Position numbers and translations under genes: made by a program
Notes under the pieces: model-generated
What the model was told of the DNA's origin: nothing
What the model saw: only the letters and a program-made list of their open reading frames with translations
The model's database searches: none
Part shown: in pieces, positions 17,709 to 27,215 of the stretch
How positions within the stretch are numbered: the stretch's first letter is position 1
Layout of the letters: each line of letters starts with the position of its first letter
DNA from: DATJPW01 sp963752855
GTDB taxonomy: Bacteria > Desulfobacterota > Desulfomonilia > Desulfomonilales > Desulfomonilaceae
Direction of reading: 5' to 3'
DNA length: 64,000 bases
Assembly: GCA_963752855.1 (NCBI GenBank)
Contig: CAVVZX010000036.1
Location: 124,001-188,000 of the forward strand

Positions 17709-18863
17709 TCACGCCCTTTCCATTGCTTCCCTCAATGCGGTAAGCAGCAGCAGGATGTTTTCCGGTCTGCTGTTAAATCCCATAAGTCCGATGCGCCAGA
17801 CCTTGCCGGCGAGTTGCCCTAACCCCGCAGCGATTTCTATATTGTAATTCCGGAGCAGATACCCCGCTACGGCCTTGCCGTCCATGCCTTCAGGAATCCG
17901 TGCCGTGGTGAGACTCGGCAAACGAAAATCCTTCTCCACGTGACACTCGATTCCTAATTCTTTCAGTCCCTCCCACAGCATTTCAGCATTGGCTCGATGT
18001 CGGCGCCAGCGGTTTTCGAGGCCTTCTTCGGCTATGATGCTCAGCGCCTCCCTGAGAGCGTAGTTCATGTTCACCGGCGCAGTATGATGGTAAATGCGTT
18101 CCTTGCCCCAATATTTTCCGACCAGAGTCATATCCAAATACCAGTTTGCCACCGGCGTTTTCCGATTGTTCAGCTTTTCTATGGCGCGTTCCCCCAGCGT
18201 CAACGGACCGAGCCCCGGGGGGCAGCCCAGACATTTCTGAGAGCAACTATAGGCCATGTCTACATGCCACCGGTCCAGCAGGATCGGCGCGCCGCCCAGA
18301 GTTGTAACAGTGTCCAGCAGCAGAAGCGCGCCGAATTCCCGGCACAGCTTTCCGACGCCCTCCATGGGTTGCATGGCTCCAGTGGATGTCTCTCCATGAA
18401 CCAGGCCCAGGATGGCGGGTCGGTTCTTTTCCAGGGCCGCGCCTATTTCTTCAAGCGTAAAGACCTGACCCCAGGGCTTTTCGATGCGGCGAACATCGGC
18501 TCCGTAACGCGCGGCCATGTTGCACAATCTCTCGCCAAAATAACCGTTAACTCCTATAAGCGCTACATCGCCCGGCTCAACACAGTTCGCCAGGGTGGCC
18601 TCCATGGCCGCGCTGCCAGTTCCGCTAACCGGAATCGTGAAAGCGTTATCTGTCTGCCACACGTAACGGATCAGCTCCTGCACTTCTTCCATCAACTCAA
18701 GAAATTTGGGGTCAAGATGCCCCAGCACATTCATAGCAAGCGCCTGAAGCACTCTTGGATGAACATTGGCCGGCCCGGGACCTAGCAAGAGTCTAGGCGG
18801 CAGATCGAGTTGGGGAACTTTGAATCGGTGAGAATCATCGGGCTGTGGAACCTTGCTCTCCAT
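17709..18863 (-). CDS. Class V aminotransferase (alanine-glyoxylate / serine-pyruvate type)
   Basis: 384-aa PLP enzyme. LLLGPGPANVHPRVLQAL is the standard opening of this subgroup. SGTGSAAMEA binds the cofactor phosphate, LLLDTVTTLGG contains the pyridine-N Asp, and SQKCLGCPPG contains the Schiff-base Lys. It most likely moves amino groups between alanine or serine and glyoxylate/pyruvate. Paralogs serve as (S)-ureidoglycine or phosphonate transaminases, but no such pathway is nearby. It is convergent with the TetR gene. Confidence 0.88.
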   Translation of the reverse strand: MESKVPQPDDSHRFKVPQLDLPPRLLLGPGPANVHPRVLQALAMNVLGHLDPKFLELMEEVQELIRYVWQTDNAFTIPVSGTGSAAMEATLANCVEPGDVALIGVNGYFGERLCNMAARYGADVRRIEKPWGQVFTLEEIGAALEKNRPAILGLVHGETSTGAMQPMEGVGKLCREFGALLLLDTVTTLGGAPILLDRWHVDMAYSCSQKCLGCPPGLGPLTLGERAIEKLNNRKTPVANWYLDMTLVGKYWGKERIYHHTAPVNMNYALREALSIIAEEGLENRWRRHRANAEMLWEGLKELGIECHVEKDFRLPSLTTARIPEGMDGKAVAGYLLRNYNIEIAAGLGQLAGKVWRIGLMGFNSRPENILLLLTALREAMERA

Positions 18864-19082
18864 GTTTTAGGGCCTCCCTGCTGACCTTAATTAGAATTTT
18901 ATACAAAAGGAAATGGACCGAAGGGTCAGCCCTTGAATATACGCAGCTCGGCGAAAGATTTCAACTAGGGTTGTGGTTTTTTGGAGGCGCTGTTATAGTC
19001 CGTCTGCCATGCGAGCTTGGGAAACTTTTTTCTCAAGAATCAGTCGGAATCGGAAGATCTTTGCAGTGTAACACGGTGATCG

Positions 19083-19928
19083 ATGATGTTAAGGCATACC
19101 TTTTGTCACATACCCGGGATCGGACTGAAAGCCGAGATGAACCTGTGGTCCAAGGGCGTGAACTGCTGGGACGATGTTCTCAGGATGAATCTAACCGAAG
19201 TTTCCAGCTATAGAACAGTTTTGTTGAAAACCCGCGTAATGGAGTCGTGGAAGTCTCTTGAAAATTATGATCCAAACTATTTTGCCGACTCGCTTCCGAC
19301 TGGGGAACTGTGGCGATTGTTTGCAGATTTCCAAGATTCGGTGGCCTATGTCGATATCGAAACCTGCCCGACGCGTCGCTCGCCCAACGCTATAACCACC
19401 ATTTCGATGTATGACGGAGAGAACATCTACCATTACGTAAGAGGCAAGAACCTGGAACAGTTTGCAGCTGATATACAAAGATACAAAGTGGTTGTGACAT
19501 ACAATGGGAAGTGCTTCGACATTCCCGTTATTGAGAAAAGCCTGAGAATCAGGATGAGGCAAGCGCATATAGATCTGAGGCATCTTCTCAAGAGCCTCGG
19601 TTATACCGGTGGGCTGAAGGGTTGTGAAAAGAAGCTGGGAATTGACCGCAGCGAGCTGGACGGCGTTAACGGTTATTTCGCTGTGCTGCTTTGGTATGAC
19701 TATAGAAAGAAAAACAACCAAAAAGCGCTGGACACACTGCTGGCTTACAATACACTGGATGCGGTCAATCTGCACCAGTTGATGGTGACGGCATACAATT
19801 TGAAACTCAAAGAGACCCCATTTTATGAGGAACATCGCCTGGAGCTGCCTAAGCCTGTTCAAAATCCGTTTGAAGCTGATGTTGAGACTCTGGAAAGAAT
19901 TCGTGAAAAAATTGGAACCGTTAATTGA
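19083..19928 (+). CDS. RNase H-like exonuclease (YprB/RNase_H_2 family)
   Basis: About 280-aa DEDD-type exonuclease-like protein. The N-terminus MLRHTFCHIPGIG is a helix-hairpin-like lead common in this family. Catalytic motifs are YVDIETCP (first Asp-Glu), VVTYNGKCFDIPVI (second Asp) and LLAYNTLDAVNL (third Asp). LRHLLKSLGYTGGLKGCEKKLG is the usual linker. ATG 19083 and 19086 are adjacent, and the second is the more family-like start. The substrate (DNA or RNA) is not established for the family. The 18864-19082 gap before it holds no gene I can support. Confidence 0.82.
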   Translation: MMLRHTFCHIPGIGLKAEMNLWSKGVNCWDDVLRMNLTEVSSYRTVLLKTRVMESWKSLENYDPNYFADSLPTGELWRLFADFQDSVAYVDIETCPTRRSPNAITTISMYDGENIYHYVRGKNLEQFAADIQRYKVVVTYNGKCFDIPVIEKSLRIRMRQAHIDLRHLLKSLGYTGGLKGCEKKLGIDRSELDGVNGYFAVLLWYDYRKKNNQKALDTLLAYNTLDAVNLHQLMVTAYNLKLKETPFYEEHRLELPKPVQNPFEADVETLERIREKIGTVN

Positions 19929-20001
19929 ATCTTAATTGAATTTGCTCCTTGTCTTCACTCAATTCGCCGAGCCATATTCCTTCACTATTTTATTGGGCAA
20001 A

Positions 20002-21437
20002 TCATGCGTTGCATTGGGGATGCGCGTGATATTCTTTCGCGAATTCAAGAAATTCTCTGTACGCCTTGTCCAGGTCGTACCCCAGCAGCTCCGAATGCGT
20101 GGCCAGGCCCTGATGGAACCATCTATACCAGCGATCAATTTTGGACGGATCTTCCGGCATCAGTTTTTCGAAAATGTCAGTGCCGGGGTATGGCGTTACC
20201 ATATTGATTTCCACATGATCGGGGCGAACTTCCATAATTAGCTTTTTGGTCAGTTCAATGTCCTCCAAGGTCTCGCCCGGCAGGCCGATCATGAAAAATG
20301 CGTGGGAATAGATACCCGCCCCCCGCAAAAGCCCTATAGCTTTCCTCACGTCTTCGTTTGTCTCGCCTTTTCGGATCATCTTCAGAATTCGAGGACTACC
20401 ACTCTCCACGCCGAGTGTGACGCGGCGGAAATTCGCCGCTGCCATTTTGTTTACCATAAGCTCGTCGAGAGTATCCGCTCTGACTCCCCCCGTGAACTCA
20501 AATCGGTTGAGCCCTCGATCCACTATCCGGTCCAGCAGATCGAGAGTCCGCTTTCGATTCACGGTGAACGTATCGTCAAGGATTTTGACCACCCATCGTC
20601 CCGGCCTCGCGTCTGCGGTTTCTCCTGAGATCTCGAAGGCATCGGCTTCCTTCTTCAGGATTTCAAGCTCCTGAATCACGGACTCGACGGATCTCAGCCG
20701 AACTCGCTTTCCCCATATATTTCTCGATGCGCAGTACGCGCAATCAAAGGGGCAGCCTCTGCCAGTCATTATCACTTCGCCGAAATAAGCCGAGCGGTCG
20801 ATCAGGGAACGGTCCGGCATAGGCAGTCCGTCTATGTCACTGAATCAGGTCGCCTCGGGGATTAACTATGACTCGGCCGTTGTGTTTCCAGGCAAGCGAC
20901 GGGATCTTCGAAAAATCTCCTCCTTGTTGCGCTGTGTTCATTACATTCCGGAGAGTCAGTTCCCCTTCTCCTATTGCGACCATGTCCGCGCCGGTATAGT
21001 CGATGCTTTGTTCCGGTAGAACCGTTGGGTGACTTCCGCCCAGTATGATCGGTAAACCATGACTCTTCAGGCGACCGATTAAAAGGCGCGCGGCATCCAT
21101 GTTCCCGGAATTACAAGTAATGCCGATTAGATCAGGAGACGCGTCGAATATCCGTCGTTCAGTTTCCAGCCATACAGGATGATCTCGGATCTTCGAGCAA
21201 CTCTATCATTCTTGGAATACCCTGATTCATTATAATTTCAGGGTCTTCCGCTGCCCCATCCGGCATGTTCAGGCCAGGGACGGACACGGTCTCGCCGTCT
21301 ATAATTGCAGCGTCATGGCTGGTTTGCTCTCTGATAAAAGTAGCTAATTGGATAAGGTTTAGCGGATACGTCTTCATCTTGGGCGTTGTTACACCGAAGA
21401 GGGCGTAAAATGGCAGTCGGACAAGGGCTATCTTCAT
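20002..21437 (-). CDS. B12-binding radical SAM protein (two one-base frame breaks)
   Basis: Likely about 475 residues. From ATG 21437 it opens MKIALVRLPFYALFGV, the start of a cobalamin-binding domain. Near 21185 the frame changes (DHPVWLETERRIFDASPDLIGITCNSGN), giving LPIILGGSHPTVLPE and IGEGE, typical of B12-binding/radical SAM proteins. Near 20845 it changes again to FSDIDGLPMPDR, leading to MTGRGCPFDCAYC, the CxxxCxxC cluster. GLPGETLED and MVTPYPGTDI follow. Each change is explained by one extra base. It neighbours two glycosyltransferases and a methyltransferase, fitting lipid or glycan modification; the reaction is unknown. Confidence 0.8.
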
Positions 21438-21459
21438 GTGAATATCTCTATTGTTCAAT

Positions 21460-22500
21460 CTATCTGAAAAGGATTGTTTGGAAAAGTTTCAAGTAAACCT
21501 CGACTCTTTTGTCCCACGAGTGCTCTTGGACCATGAACCGCATTACGGCCTCTCGATCACGCTGATGCGGATCCATAATCAATTCCCTTGCCTTCGCGGC
21601 CATATCGTTTATGTCACCGAACCGGAAGATCTTGCCAAATCCTGTCTGTTTTATGAGGTCGTTATTGACAATCGGTTCTTCGGACAGAACCGGCAATCCT
21701 CCTCTCAAATAATTCAGGATCTTAGAGACGTCGTTATCGAACGCGTGAGGCCCTGTGGCAAAAGCCAAGCCTATTGCAGCATATCTGATGTAATCCCAAA
21801 TCGCATCCTCGGGCAGTTCGCCATGATCCTTGATCAGTGGGTCAAGCGCGCAGTCTTCACTCCCGCCGTACATATGAGCTTTATTCAGGCCCACAAGATG
21901 GATTCGCCCCAGGTCCGACAACATGCGAGCGGCTTCATTCAACATCGAAACCATTCGAGGAGAAGCGAGACTGCCAAGAAACAATATAGCCCGCTCACCA
22001 GGAGGGAAAGGATTCCCCCGGGGCTTCGGGATTTCCGCAGGGCAGCCGGTGGGCGCCAAGGTTATGGGCGGCCGTAGCCCATAAAGGTTTATCCACCTAT
22101 CCCGGTTTTCTTTATTGTTCAGCACAAGAGCAGACGCTCTTTTCTTTATCATCTCCTGGCAGAGAAGAAGCCTTTGCCGCACAGCGTCATCCCGTTCCGG
22201 GAGCCTTTCATCCACTACTCGGACGATTCGAGAAACCACCGGGCCTTGAAATCCGCCGATGAGCATTATTGAATCATGATAAGAAGTCTTTACCAAGTCG
22301 TAATCATTCGGCTTATCAAGGGCATCCAACTTGCGAACTGGAATGCTATCTTCAATGACGCCTTCCGTCTTAATCGGCGCGATGATTTCGGCTTCCACGC
22401 CTCTATGTATCAGCCCAAGCGCCATGGCCCTTAGACGTACAAGGTCAATACCTGCAGGAGCGGCAAAAGGGTTCTTATGAAATACGATTCCGATTCGCAT
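21460..22500 (-). CDS. Glycosyltransferase (GT4-like)
   Basis: About 346-aa GT-B protein beginning MRIGIVFHKNPFAAPAGIDLVRL at ATG 22500. The frame stays open up to 22602, but those codons belong to a hairpin repeat and are not family-like, so the internal ATG is preferred. The C-terminal half has AILFLGSLASPRMVSML (sugar-nucleotide domain start) and KILNYLRGGLPVLSEEPIVNNDLI, which matches the GT4 pattern around the E-x7-E region. It ends 22 bases before the B12/radical SAM start and probably shares its transcript. Confidence 0.72.
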   Translation of the reverse strand: MRIGIVFHKNPFAAPAGIDLVRLRAMALGLIHRGVEAEIIAPIKTEGVIEDSIPVRKLDALDKPNDYDLVKTSYHDSIMLIGGFQGPVVSRIVRVVDERLPERDDAVRQRLLLCQEMIKKRASALVLNNKENRDRWINLYGLRPPITLAPTGCPAEIPKPRGNPFPPGERAILFLGSLASPRMVSMLNEAARMLSDLGRIHLVGLNKAHMYGGSEDCALDPLIKDHGELPEDAIWDYIRYAAIGLAFATGPHAFDNDVSKILNYLRGGLPVLSEEPIVNNDLIKQTGFGKIFRFGDINDMAAKARELIMDPHQRDREAVMRFMVQEHSWDKRVEVYLKLFQTILFR

Positions 22501-22532
22501 ATTTGAGAGTCCCGGGGCTCTTAAGAGATCTT

Positions 22533-22788
22533 CTGGGGACCCCTTTTTCTGCAAAAAAGGGGTCCCCAGGCCCTTCCCAAAAAACTCTAAATTATGGCGC
22601 ATTAGACCGCATCGCTATTTTTGCAGCACAGATTGAGATCCAAGTCTGGTCGCGTTCGCATCCTCCATTGAGTTCGTGTGCGGGCAGGTGACTCTGTCCC
22701 TGGACCAGGGCTTCTCCGCAATCGTATGGGAGTTTTCGGAAAGGGGGGCTCGGGGGAAAACTCTTTTGCAAAAGGATTTTCCCCCGAG
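22533..22788. repeat. Composite two-hairpin repeat, copy A
   Basis: The left hairpin has perfect 16-bp arms (22533-22548 with 22554-22569), then a CCCTTCCCAAAAAACTCT tail. About 140 bp later comes the mirrored head GAGTTTTCGGAAAGGGGGG and the right hairpin (22749-22788), arms CTCGGGGGAAAA.../...TTTTCCCCCGAG. The interior carries GTTCGTGTGCGGGCA at about 22673, shared with the copy at 58.8 kb. It lies between divergent glycosyltransferase genes, so it is not a simple terminator. From 22789 to 23083 I see no further gene. Confidence 0.75.
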
Positions 22789-23083
22789 ACATTCGCTTTC
22801 TGAAAATCGTTCTTCCTACATAACGGAGCTAATGCAATAATCCATTCCGAAAAAATCTAACATCTTGATCTATTAACTTGCAAGGCGCCGGTTTTCGATC
22901 AATCCAACAGCTCTGTTCCCGATATGCGATGAGACTAATCTCCCATGCGCTGTCACCGCGCTGAATAATGTCTGTTTGCACGATTCCGAGAAGATGCATC
23001 GAAAGAGATTGAGCGCGAACGTAAATCGTGATTATACAGATATAAAAGAGACAATTATGAGCGGCTGTCCTCGGATCTAGCTA

Positions 23084-24259
23084 ATGAATAAGCAAAAACT
23101 CTGCATAACCACGCCGGAATTTCCTCCACAGCAGTGGGGGGGCCTCGCCAGAACGGTGGAACGCGTAGCTGGGCACGCTAGAAACATGGGTCTCGAAGCG
23201 CACGTGGCTTGCTTCACCATTGATCCCGAAGGGGTGGTGTTGCTCGATGAAAACCGGAAAACAGAGGAAGTGGACGGAATTTTTGTACACCATCTTACGG
23301 TGGGCAAGGAAAGAATGACCGATGTCGAGCGAGAAATATGGGACTGCCCGCACACGCTAACGTTGCAGATGATGTACCAGTCGCTGGAGATGATTCACCA
23401 AGAGGAAAAATTCGATTGTTTCCACTCGTTTTTTCTCTATCCGGTGGGATATGTCACCGGTCTTCTGGCCAAAAGATACAAGACGCCTTGCATAGCCACA
23501 ATCGTGGGCAATGACGTCAAAAAATACATTTTCAGCCCGGAAAAAACCGCAGTTTGTAGAAGCGGACTGGAAAACGCCGATCTTGTGGTGGGTCTGAGCA
23601 GAGATCTGATTGAAATGGCGGATGCCCTGAGCCCTGTCCGACAGAAGTCCAAGGTCATCTACAATTCGGTGGAAATCCCTGAACAGGAATGGATTGATCG
23701 GTCGGATGGAGAATCGTTTCGCGTGGGTTGTGCGGCCATCTTTAAGTACGCGAAAGGGTTACCCTATCTTTTCAAGGCCGTGGCCTTGATGCGGTCGAGA
23801 GCCCGACTTGTTCTGGAACTTTGCGGCGAACTGAGAAAATCTGAAAAACCGGTCTACAAACATATGCTTGCCGAAACCGGGATCGAAGACCTTGTCGTTC
23901 TGCGCGAACCGTTGCCTCACGATGAAATCACTGAATGGTTGCGAAGCCTTGATATTTTTGTATTGCCTTCGGTATCCGAGGGTTGCCCGAATATCCTGAT
24001 GGAAGCCTTAGCCTGTGGGGCGCCCTGCATAGCTACCAGAACCGGCGCAAATGAAGAGCTTATAGAAGATCGGGTATCGGGACTAATCGTGCCCTGGGGC
24101 GATTCAGCGGCCTTGGCTGGAGCATTGGGGGAACTCATCGGTAATGATGATTTGAGGCAGAGGTTGGGGTCGGCAGGCCGGCTCCGAATGCGCCGGTTCT
24201 CTCCCGAAGTGGAACGGCAGGATTGGGAAGGCGTCTACAAGGGATTCATGGGTTTTTAG
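23084..24259 (+). CDS. Glycosyltransferase family 4
   Basis: 391-aa GT-B glycosyltransferase, cytoplasmic face of the inner membrane. The N-terminal domain starts TTPEFPPQQWGGLARTVERVAGHA (glycine-rich acceptor loop). The C-terminal domain has FRVGCAAIFKYAKGLPYLFKAV, LPHDEITEWLRSLDIFVLPSVSEGCPNILMEALACG (the E-x7-E motif) and ATRTGANEELI. One base separates it from the next gene. Its likely role is surface polysaccharide or lipid glycosylation; donor and acceptor are unknown. Confidence 0.9.
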   Translation: MNKQKLCITTPEFPPQQWGGLARTVERVAGHARNMGLEAHVACFTIDPEGVVLLDENRKTEEVDGIFVHHLTVGKERMTDVEREIWDCPHTLTLQMMYQSLEMIHQEEKFDCFHSFFLYPVGYVTGLLAKRYKTPCIATIVGNDVKKYIFSPEKTAVCRSGLENADLVVGLSRDLIEMADALSPVRQKSKVIYNSVEIPEQEWIDRSDGESFRVGCAAIFKYAKGLPYLFKAVALMRSRARLVLELCGELRKSEKPVYKHMLAETGIEDLVVLREPLPHDEITEWLRSLDIFVLPSVSEGCPNILMEALACGAPCIATRTGANEELIEDRVSGLIVPWGDSAALAGALGELIGNDDLRQRLGSAGRLRMRRFSPEVERQDWEGVYKGFMGF

Positions 24260-24260
24260 A

Positions 24261-25118
24261 ATGAGCGCTGAAAGAAAATCCTATCCTGATGATCATTGGT
24301 TAATGAATAGTGACCCGGTTAAGGTTCTCGAATCTTATATGGATCAGCAGAGTAAGGCCTACAGCAAAATCAAAAATGCTTTTATAAGAGAACTCGCCGG
24401 CGATCTGCGCGGGAAGCGCGTCCTCGATTACGGTTGCGGAGCAGGTCTTTTTACAGCTTATGCCGCAAGTCAAGGCGCTAGGTCTGTCGTAGCGGTGGAT
24501 GCGGAAGAAACTGCGCTCGCCGCGGCGCGCCTGCTTGTTGATAGAGAAGGGGTTAGCTCCGTATGCTCTTTTGTCCGGAGCGATCATTTCCCTCGCTTCG
24601 CTGAGACGACTCGATTTGACCTGGTCCTGCTGAAGGATATTATAGAGCATGTTGATGATGACGAAAGTTTGATTGCGGCCGCCGTCGCTGCTCTGATTCC
24701 CGGCGGGAAACTTTTGTTAAGCACTCAAAACGCCTTATCCCTGAATTACCTTATTGAAGGCTCTTATAACCGGCTCTGGCTTGGCCGCCGAGACTGGATG
24801 GGGTGGGACCCAACACATGTGCGGTTTTATACCCCCATGAACCTCGGTAGAAAACTCAGGAGAGCCGGGCTACGAAGTTTTTCCTGGAGGTCGGTTTATC
24901 TGATTCCGTACAGACTTCCCGGCCTGCCCGGATTCGACCGACAATTCTTGAGGTTAGACGCATTGGCAATGGTAGATAGAATGCTGGGGTCTATCTTCCC
25001 GTACAACCGGCTTGGATGGAATATTCTGGTGCGAGCCCATGCTTCTCCTTTGGTTCCCAGCCGAGTAAGAGTAGTGAGACCTGTTCCGATTGAGCTGGCT
25101 TCCGCTCCGGTTTTATGA
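24261..25118 (+). CDS. Class I SAM-dependent methyltransferase (UbiG-like)
   Basis: 285-aa methyltransferase. Motif I is RVLDYGCGAGLFTAYAASQGA (about residues 53-73), the acidic strand is VVAVDAEE, and motif IV is FDLVLLKDIIEHVDDDE. This pattern matches UbiG/COQ3-type O-methyltransferases and glycan methyltransferases. The start lies one base after the GT4 stop, so the two are almost certainly co-translated, and a glycan or lipid acceptor is more likely than ubiquinone. Confidence 0.85.
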   Translation: MSAERKSYPDDHWLMNSDPVKVLESYMDQQSKAYSKIKNAFIRELAGDLRGKRVLDYGCGAGLFTAYAASQGARSVVAVDAEETALAAARLLVDREGVSSVCSFVRSDHFPRFAETTRFDLVLLKDIIEHVDDDESLIAAAVAALIPGGKLLLSTQNALSLNYLIEGSYNRLWLGRRDWMGWDPTHVRFYTPMNLGRKLRRAGLRSFSWRSVYLIPYRLPGLPGFDRQFLRLDALAMVDRMLGSIFPYNRLGWNILVRAHASPLVPSRVRVVRPVPIELASAPVL

Positions 25119-25166
25119 CTATTTGCGCGTACGCCTCACGCTCTTGTTTCTCAAAACGGCTTAGAA

Positions 25167-25814
25167 TCACTCGGATTTCATTGGAAGAGTGTGCGTGTCA
25201 GGTCCCTGGGTTGATCGGGTAACCATGCCCTTATTCGCGTTCAATATAAAAATCGTATCATGCGGACAGTCGATCTTTATCGCAACTGCGGGGTCGAGAC
25301 CGAGCCATAGCTTGAGAAAGACACGGATCGCTCCCGCGTGCGATACTACAAGGATTCTTTCAGGAACGGTTTCCGAGCAGGCTTCTCGTATGAAGGAGGT
25401 TATACGCTCTTCGGCATCCTCATAACTCTCTCCCGCGGGAGGACTTTCTTCCCAGCTCTCTCGAATCGCTTTGTGGCCGGGTTTGACATCACTCAGCCTG
25501 CGTCTTTCCCATGCTCCACAGGAAAGTTCCATCAATTCGTCCTTGGCCTGGATAGGCAGCCCGAGACTTTCCACATAAATTTTAGCGCTGGAAACGGCCC
25601 TCCCGAGCGAACTGGAATACACCGCTTGCACTTGCTCTTTTTCTATTATGCGGGCCAACCTTTTTGCTATGGTCATGCCATCCGGCGTCAACTCGGAATC
25701 GGTACGGCCCATAATTAATGCGTTCCGATTGGACATGGTTTCCCCGTGTCGCGCGAGGACTATTTTTTTCTCGGCGCAGGAAAGAGTCAGTTGTTCTATG
25801 CTTGTCTTTTTCAA
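25167..25814 (-). CDS. Histidine phosphatase family protein (phosphoglycerate mutase-like)
   Basis: 215-aa phosphatase. The phospho-accepting motif IVLARHGETMSN is at residues 18-29, with GRTDSELTPDG, the second Arg in YSSSLGRAVSSA, and the distal His in ILVVSHAGAIRV. This set fits broad phosphatases such as CobC or GpmB relatives. The start is TTG 25814 after GAGGTGATGA; no ATG is available in this frame nearby. Substrate unknown. Confidence 0.88.
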   Translation of the reverse strand: MKKTSIEQLTLSCAEKKIVLARHGETMSNRNALIMGRTDSELTPDGMTIAKRLARIIEKEQVQAVYSSSLGRAVSSAKIYVESLGLPIQAKDELMELSCGAWERRRLSDVKPGHKAIRESWEESPPAGESYEDAEERITSFIREACSETVPERILVVSHAGAIRVFLKLWLGLDPAVAIKIDCPHDTIFILNANKGMVTRSTQGPDTHTLPMKSE

Positions 25815-25931
25815 TCATCACCTCGCCAACCGTGAAAAACGTTCAAACAAATCTCGCTCCGGACCAAATAAATTATAGACTCTAATCTATCGATCCATAA
25901 AATCAAAAGGAGTTAGGAAACTCATTTCAGA

Positions 25932-26648
25932 ATGAATTTTCGCAGAGACGAATCAGCGGTCATGTGGCCCCCGAAAATTCAGATAGCCGGCGTGTCATCT
26001 TTGGACGAGGCGATGTTTTGCGCCCAAGTTGGCGCCGATGCGCTCGGTTTCACTCTCGAAGTTCCGGGAGGAATCCACGACGGACTGACCTGGGAAAAGG
26101 CCGCATATATAATTGAGCGGCTTCCCCGAACAATCTTGGCGGTGGTCATAACCTATTTGAAATCCTTTGAAGATATATCGCGTCTAGTCCAGGCGGTGAG
26201 TCCGCACGCGGCGCAGTTTCACGGAGGAATCGGAGAGGACCAGGTTGCGATTTTCAAAAGAAAATATCCTGCTATCAAAACTATCGGCCGAGTAACCGTT
26301 TCTGGTGAGGATTCCATCGCACAGGCTGCTTGTTTTTGCGCCCCGCTGTGGGACGCCATAATACTGGATTCGATGGATCCGATTACTGGCCGCCTGGGCG
26401 CTACAGGCATCACACATGACTGGTCCCTGAGTTCCAAAATTGTGAATACAGCGAGTGTCCCGGTGATTTTGGCCGGGGGATTAACCCCTGACAATGTGGC
26501 CGAAGCTATCCTAACAGTAAGGCCCGCCGGGGTAGACACTCACACCGGAATCGAGGACAGCGACGGTAGCCGGAATTTGGCAAAAATCAAAGCCTTTGCC
26601 CGAACAGCTTTGGACGCTTTCAAAATTATCAGAGAGGATTCAGTCTAG
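25932..26648 (+). CDS. Phosphoribosylanthranilate isomerase-like protein lacking the active-site Cys
   Basis: 238-aa TIM barrel of the TrpF family. The family's opening KICG, whose Cys is the general base, reads QIAGVSSLDEAMFCAQVGAD here, with Ala19 at the Cys position. The Asp of strand 5 appears kept (AIILDSMD), and the phosphate-binding end is present (PVILAGGLTPDNVAEAI, GVDTHTGIE in place of SGVE). It stands alone, away from any trp gene. It may be a TrpF relative with another substrate or a non-catalytic paralog. The start ATG 25932 adds about 13 residues before the barrel. Confidence 0.72.
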   Translation: MNFRRDESAVMWPPKIQIAGVSSLDEAMFCAQVGADALGFTLEVPGGIHDGLTWEKAAYIIERLPRTILAVVITYLKSFEDISRLVQAVSPHAAQFHGGIGEDQVAIFKRKYPAIKTIGRVTVSGEDSIAQAACFCAPLWDAIILDSMDPITGRLGATGITHDWSLSSKIVNTASVPVILAGGLTPDNVAEAILTVRPAGVDTHTGIEDSDGSRNLAKIKAFARTALDAFKIIREDSV

Positions 26649-26707
26649 GTTCAAGCGCGGTCCTAATCAAATCAGCAGTTCTCATCCAGTTTCTTTCAGA
26701 AAGTACC

Positions 26708-26737
26708 TTGCGGTACGGCCTACTGAGAATGTAATAT
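26708..26737 (+). promoter_or_regulatory. Candidate promoter for tRNA-Leu
   Basis: TTGCGG at 26708-26713, an 18-base spacer and TAATAT at 26732-26737, 51 bases before the tRNA. Confidence 0.4.
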
Positions 26738-26788
26738 TCCCTAGGGCCTAACGAGGGCCCGCCACACAATCTGTCACTAGGCTTTTAT

Positions 26789-26874
26789 GCGAGAGTGGCG
26801 GAATTTGGTAGACGCACCGGACTTAGGATCCGGCGGGGCAACCCATGGGGGTTCGAGTCCCCCCTCTCGCACCA
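26789..26874 (+). tRNA. tRNA-Leu (anticodon TAG)
   Basis: 86 nt with encoded CCA. The GCGAGAG acceptor pairs with CTCTCGC, the anticodon loop CTTAGGA has TAG at 26824-26826, a class II variable arm follows, then GGTTCGAGTCC. It reads CUA (and related CUN) codons. Confidence 0.96.
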
Positions 26875-26912
26875 GCTTCCGAGAAAAGCTCGGGAGAGGA
26901 CCGGAAATAAGC

Positions 26913-27206
26913 ATGAACAAATTGCTGTTTTCAATTATCGCGATCGCTTTGCTGCAAGTAGGTTCCACTTGCTCGGCTCAATACTACGGATATAACCATT
27001 ACTACCAAATGCCTCGACAGGCGGCTCCGATTTACCGACAATACGTAAATCCGGGAGGCTACCCGGTGTACCAATTCCGATTGGCGCCACCTCCGCAGGT
27101 TTTCCGACAATGGGATCTCAGGAATAGAACGTTGGACTTAGAGGCGCTCCAGAGGAGTCCGTTAAATCCGGAATCTCCGAACGATTATCTCTTGAGGACT
27201 TTTTGA
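26913..27206 (+). CDS. Small secreted Tyr/Pro-rich protein
   Basis: 97-aa protein of unknown function. ATG 26913 begins a signal peptide (KLLFSIIAIALLQVGSTCSA, cut before QYYGYN), followed by a mature part rich in Tyr, Pro, Gln and Arg. A Cys lies just before the Ala, but the spacing is not a good lipobox. It starts 38 bases after tRNA-Leu and may be transcribed with it. No domain was recognised. Confidence 0.6.
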   Translation: MNKLLFSIIAIALLQVGSTCSAQYYGYNHYYQMPRQAAPIYRQYVNPGGYPVYQFRLAPPPQVFRQWDLRNRTLDLEALQRSPLNPESPNDYLLRTF

Positions 27207-27215
27207 CAAAGGAAA

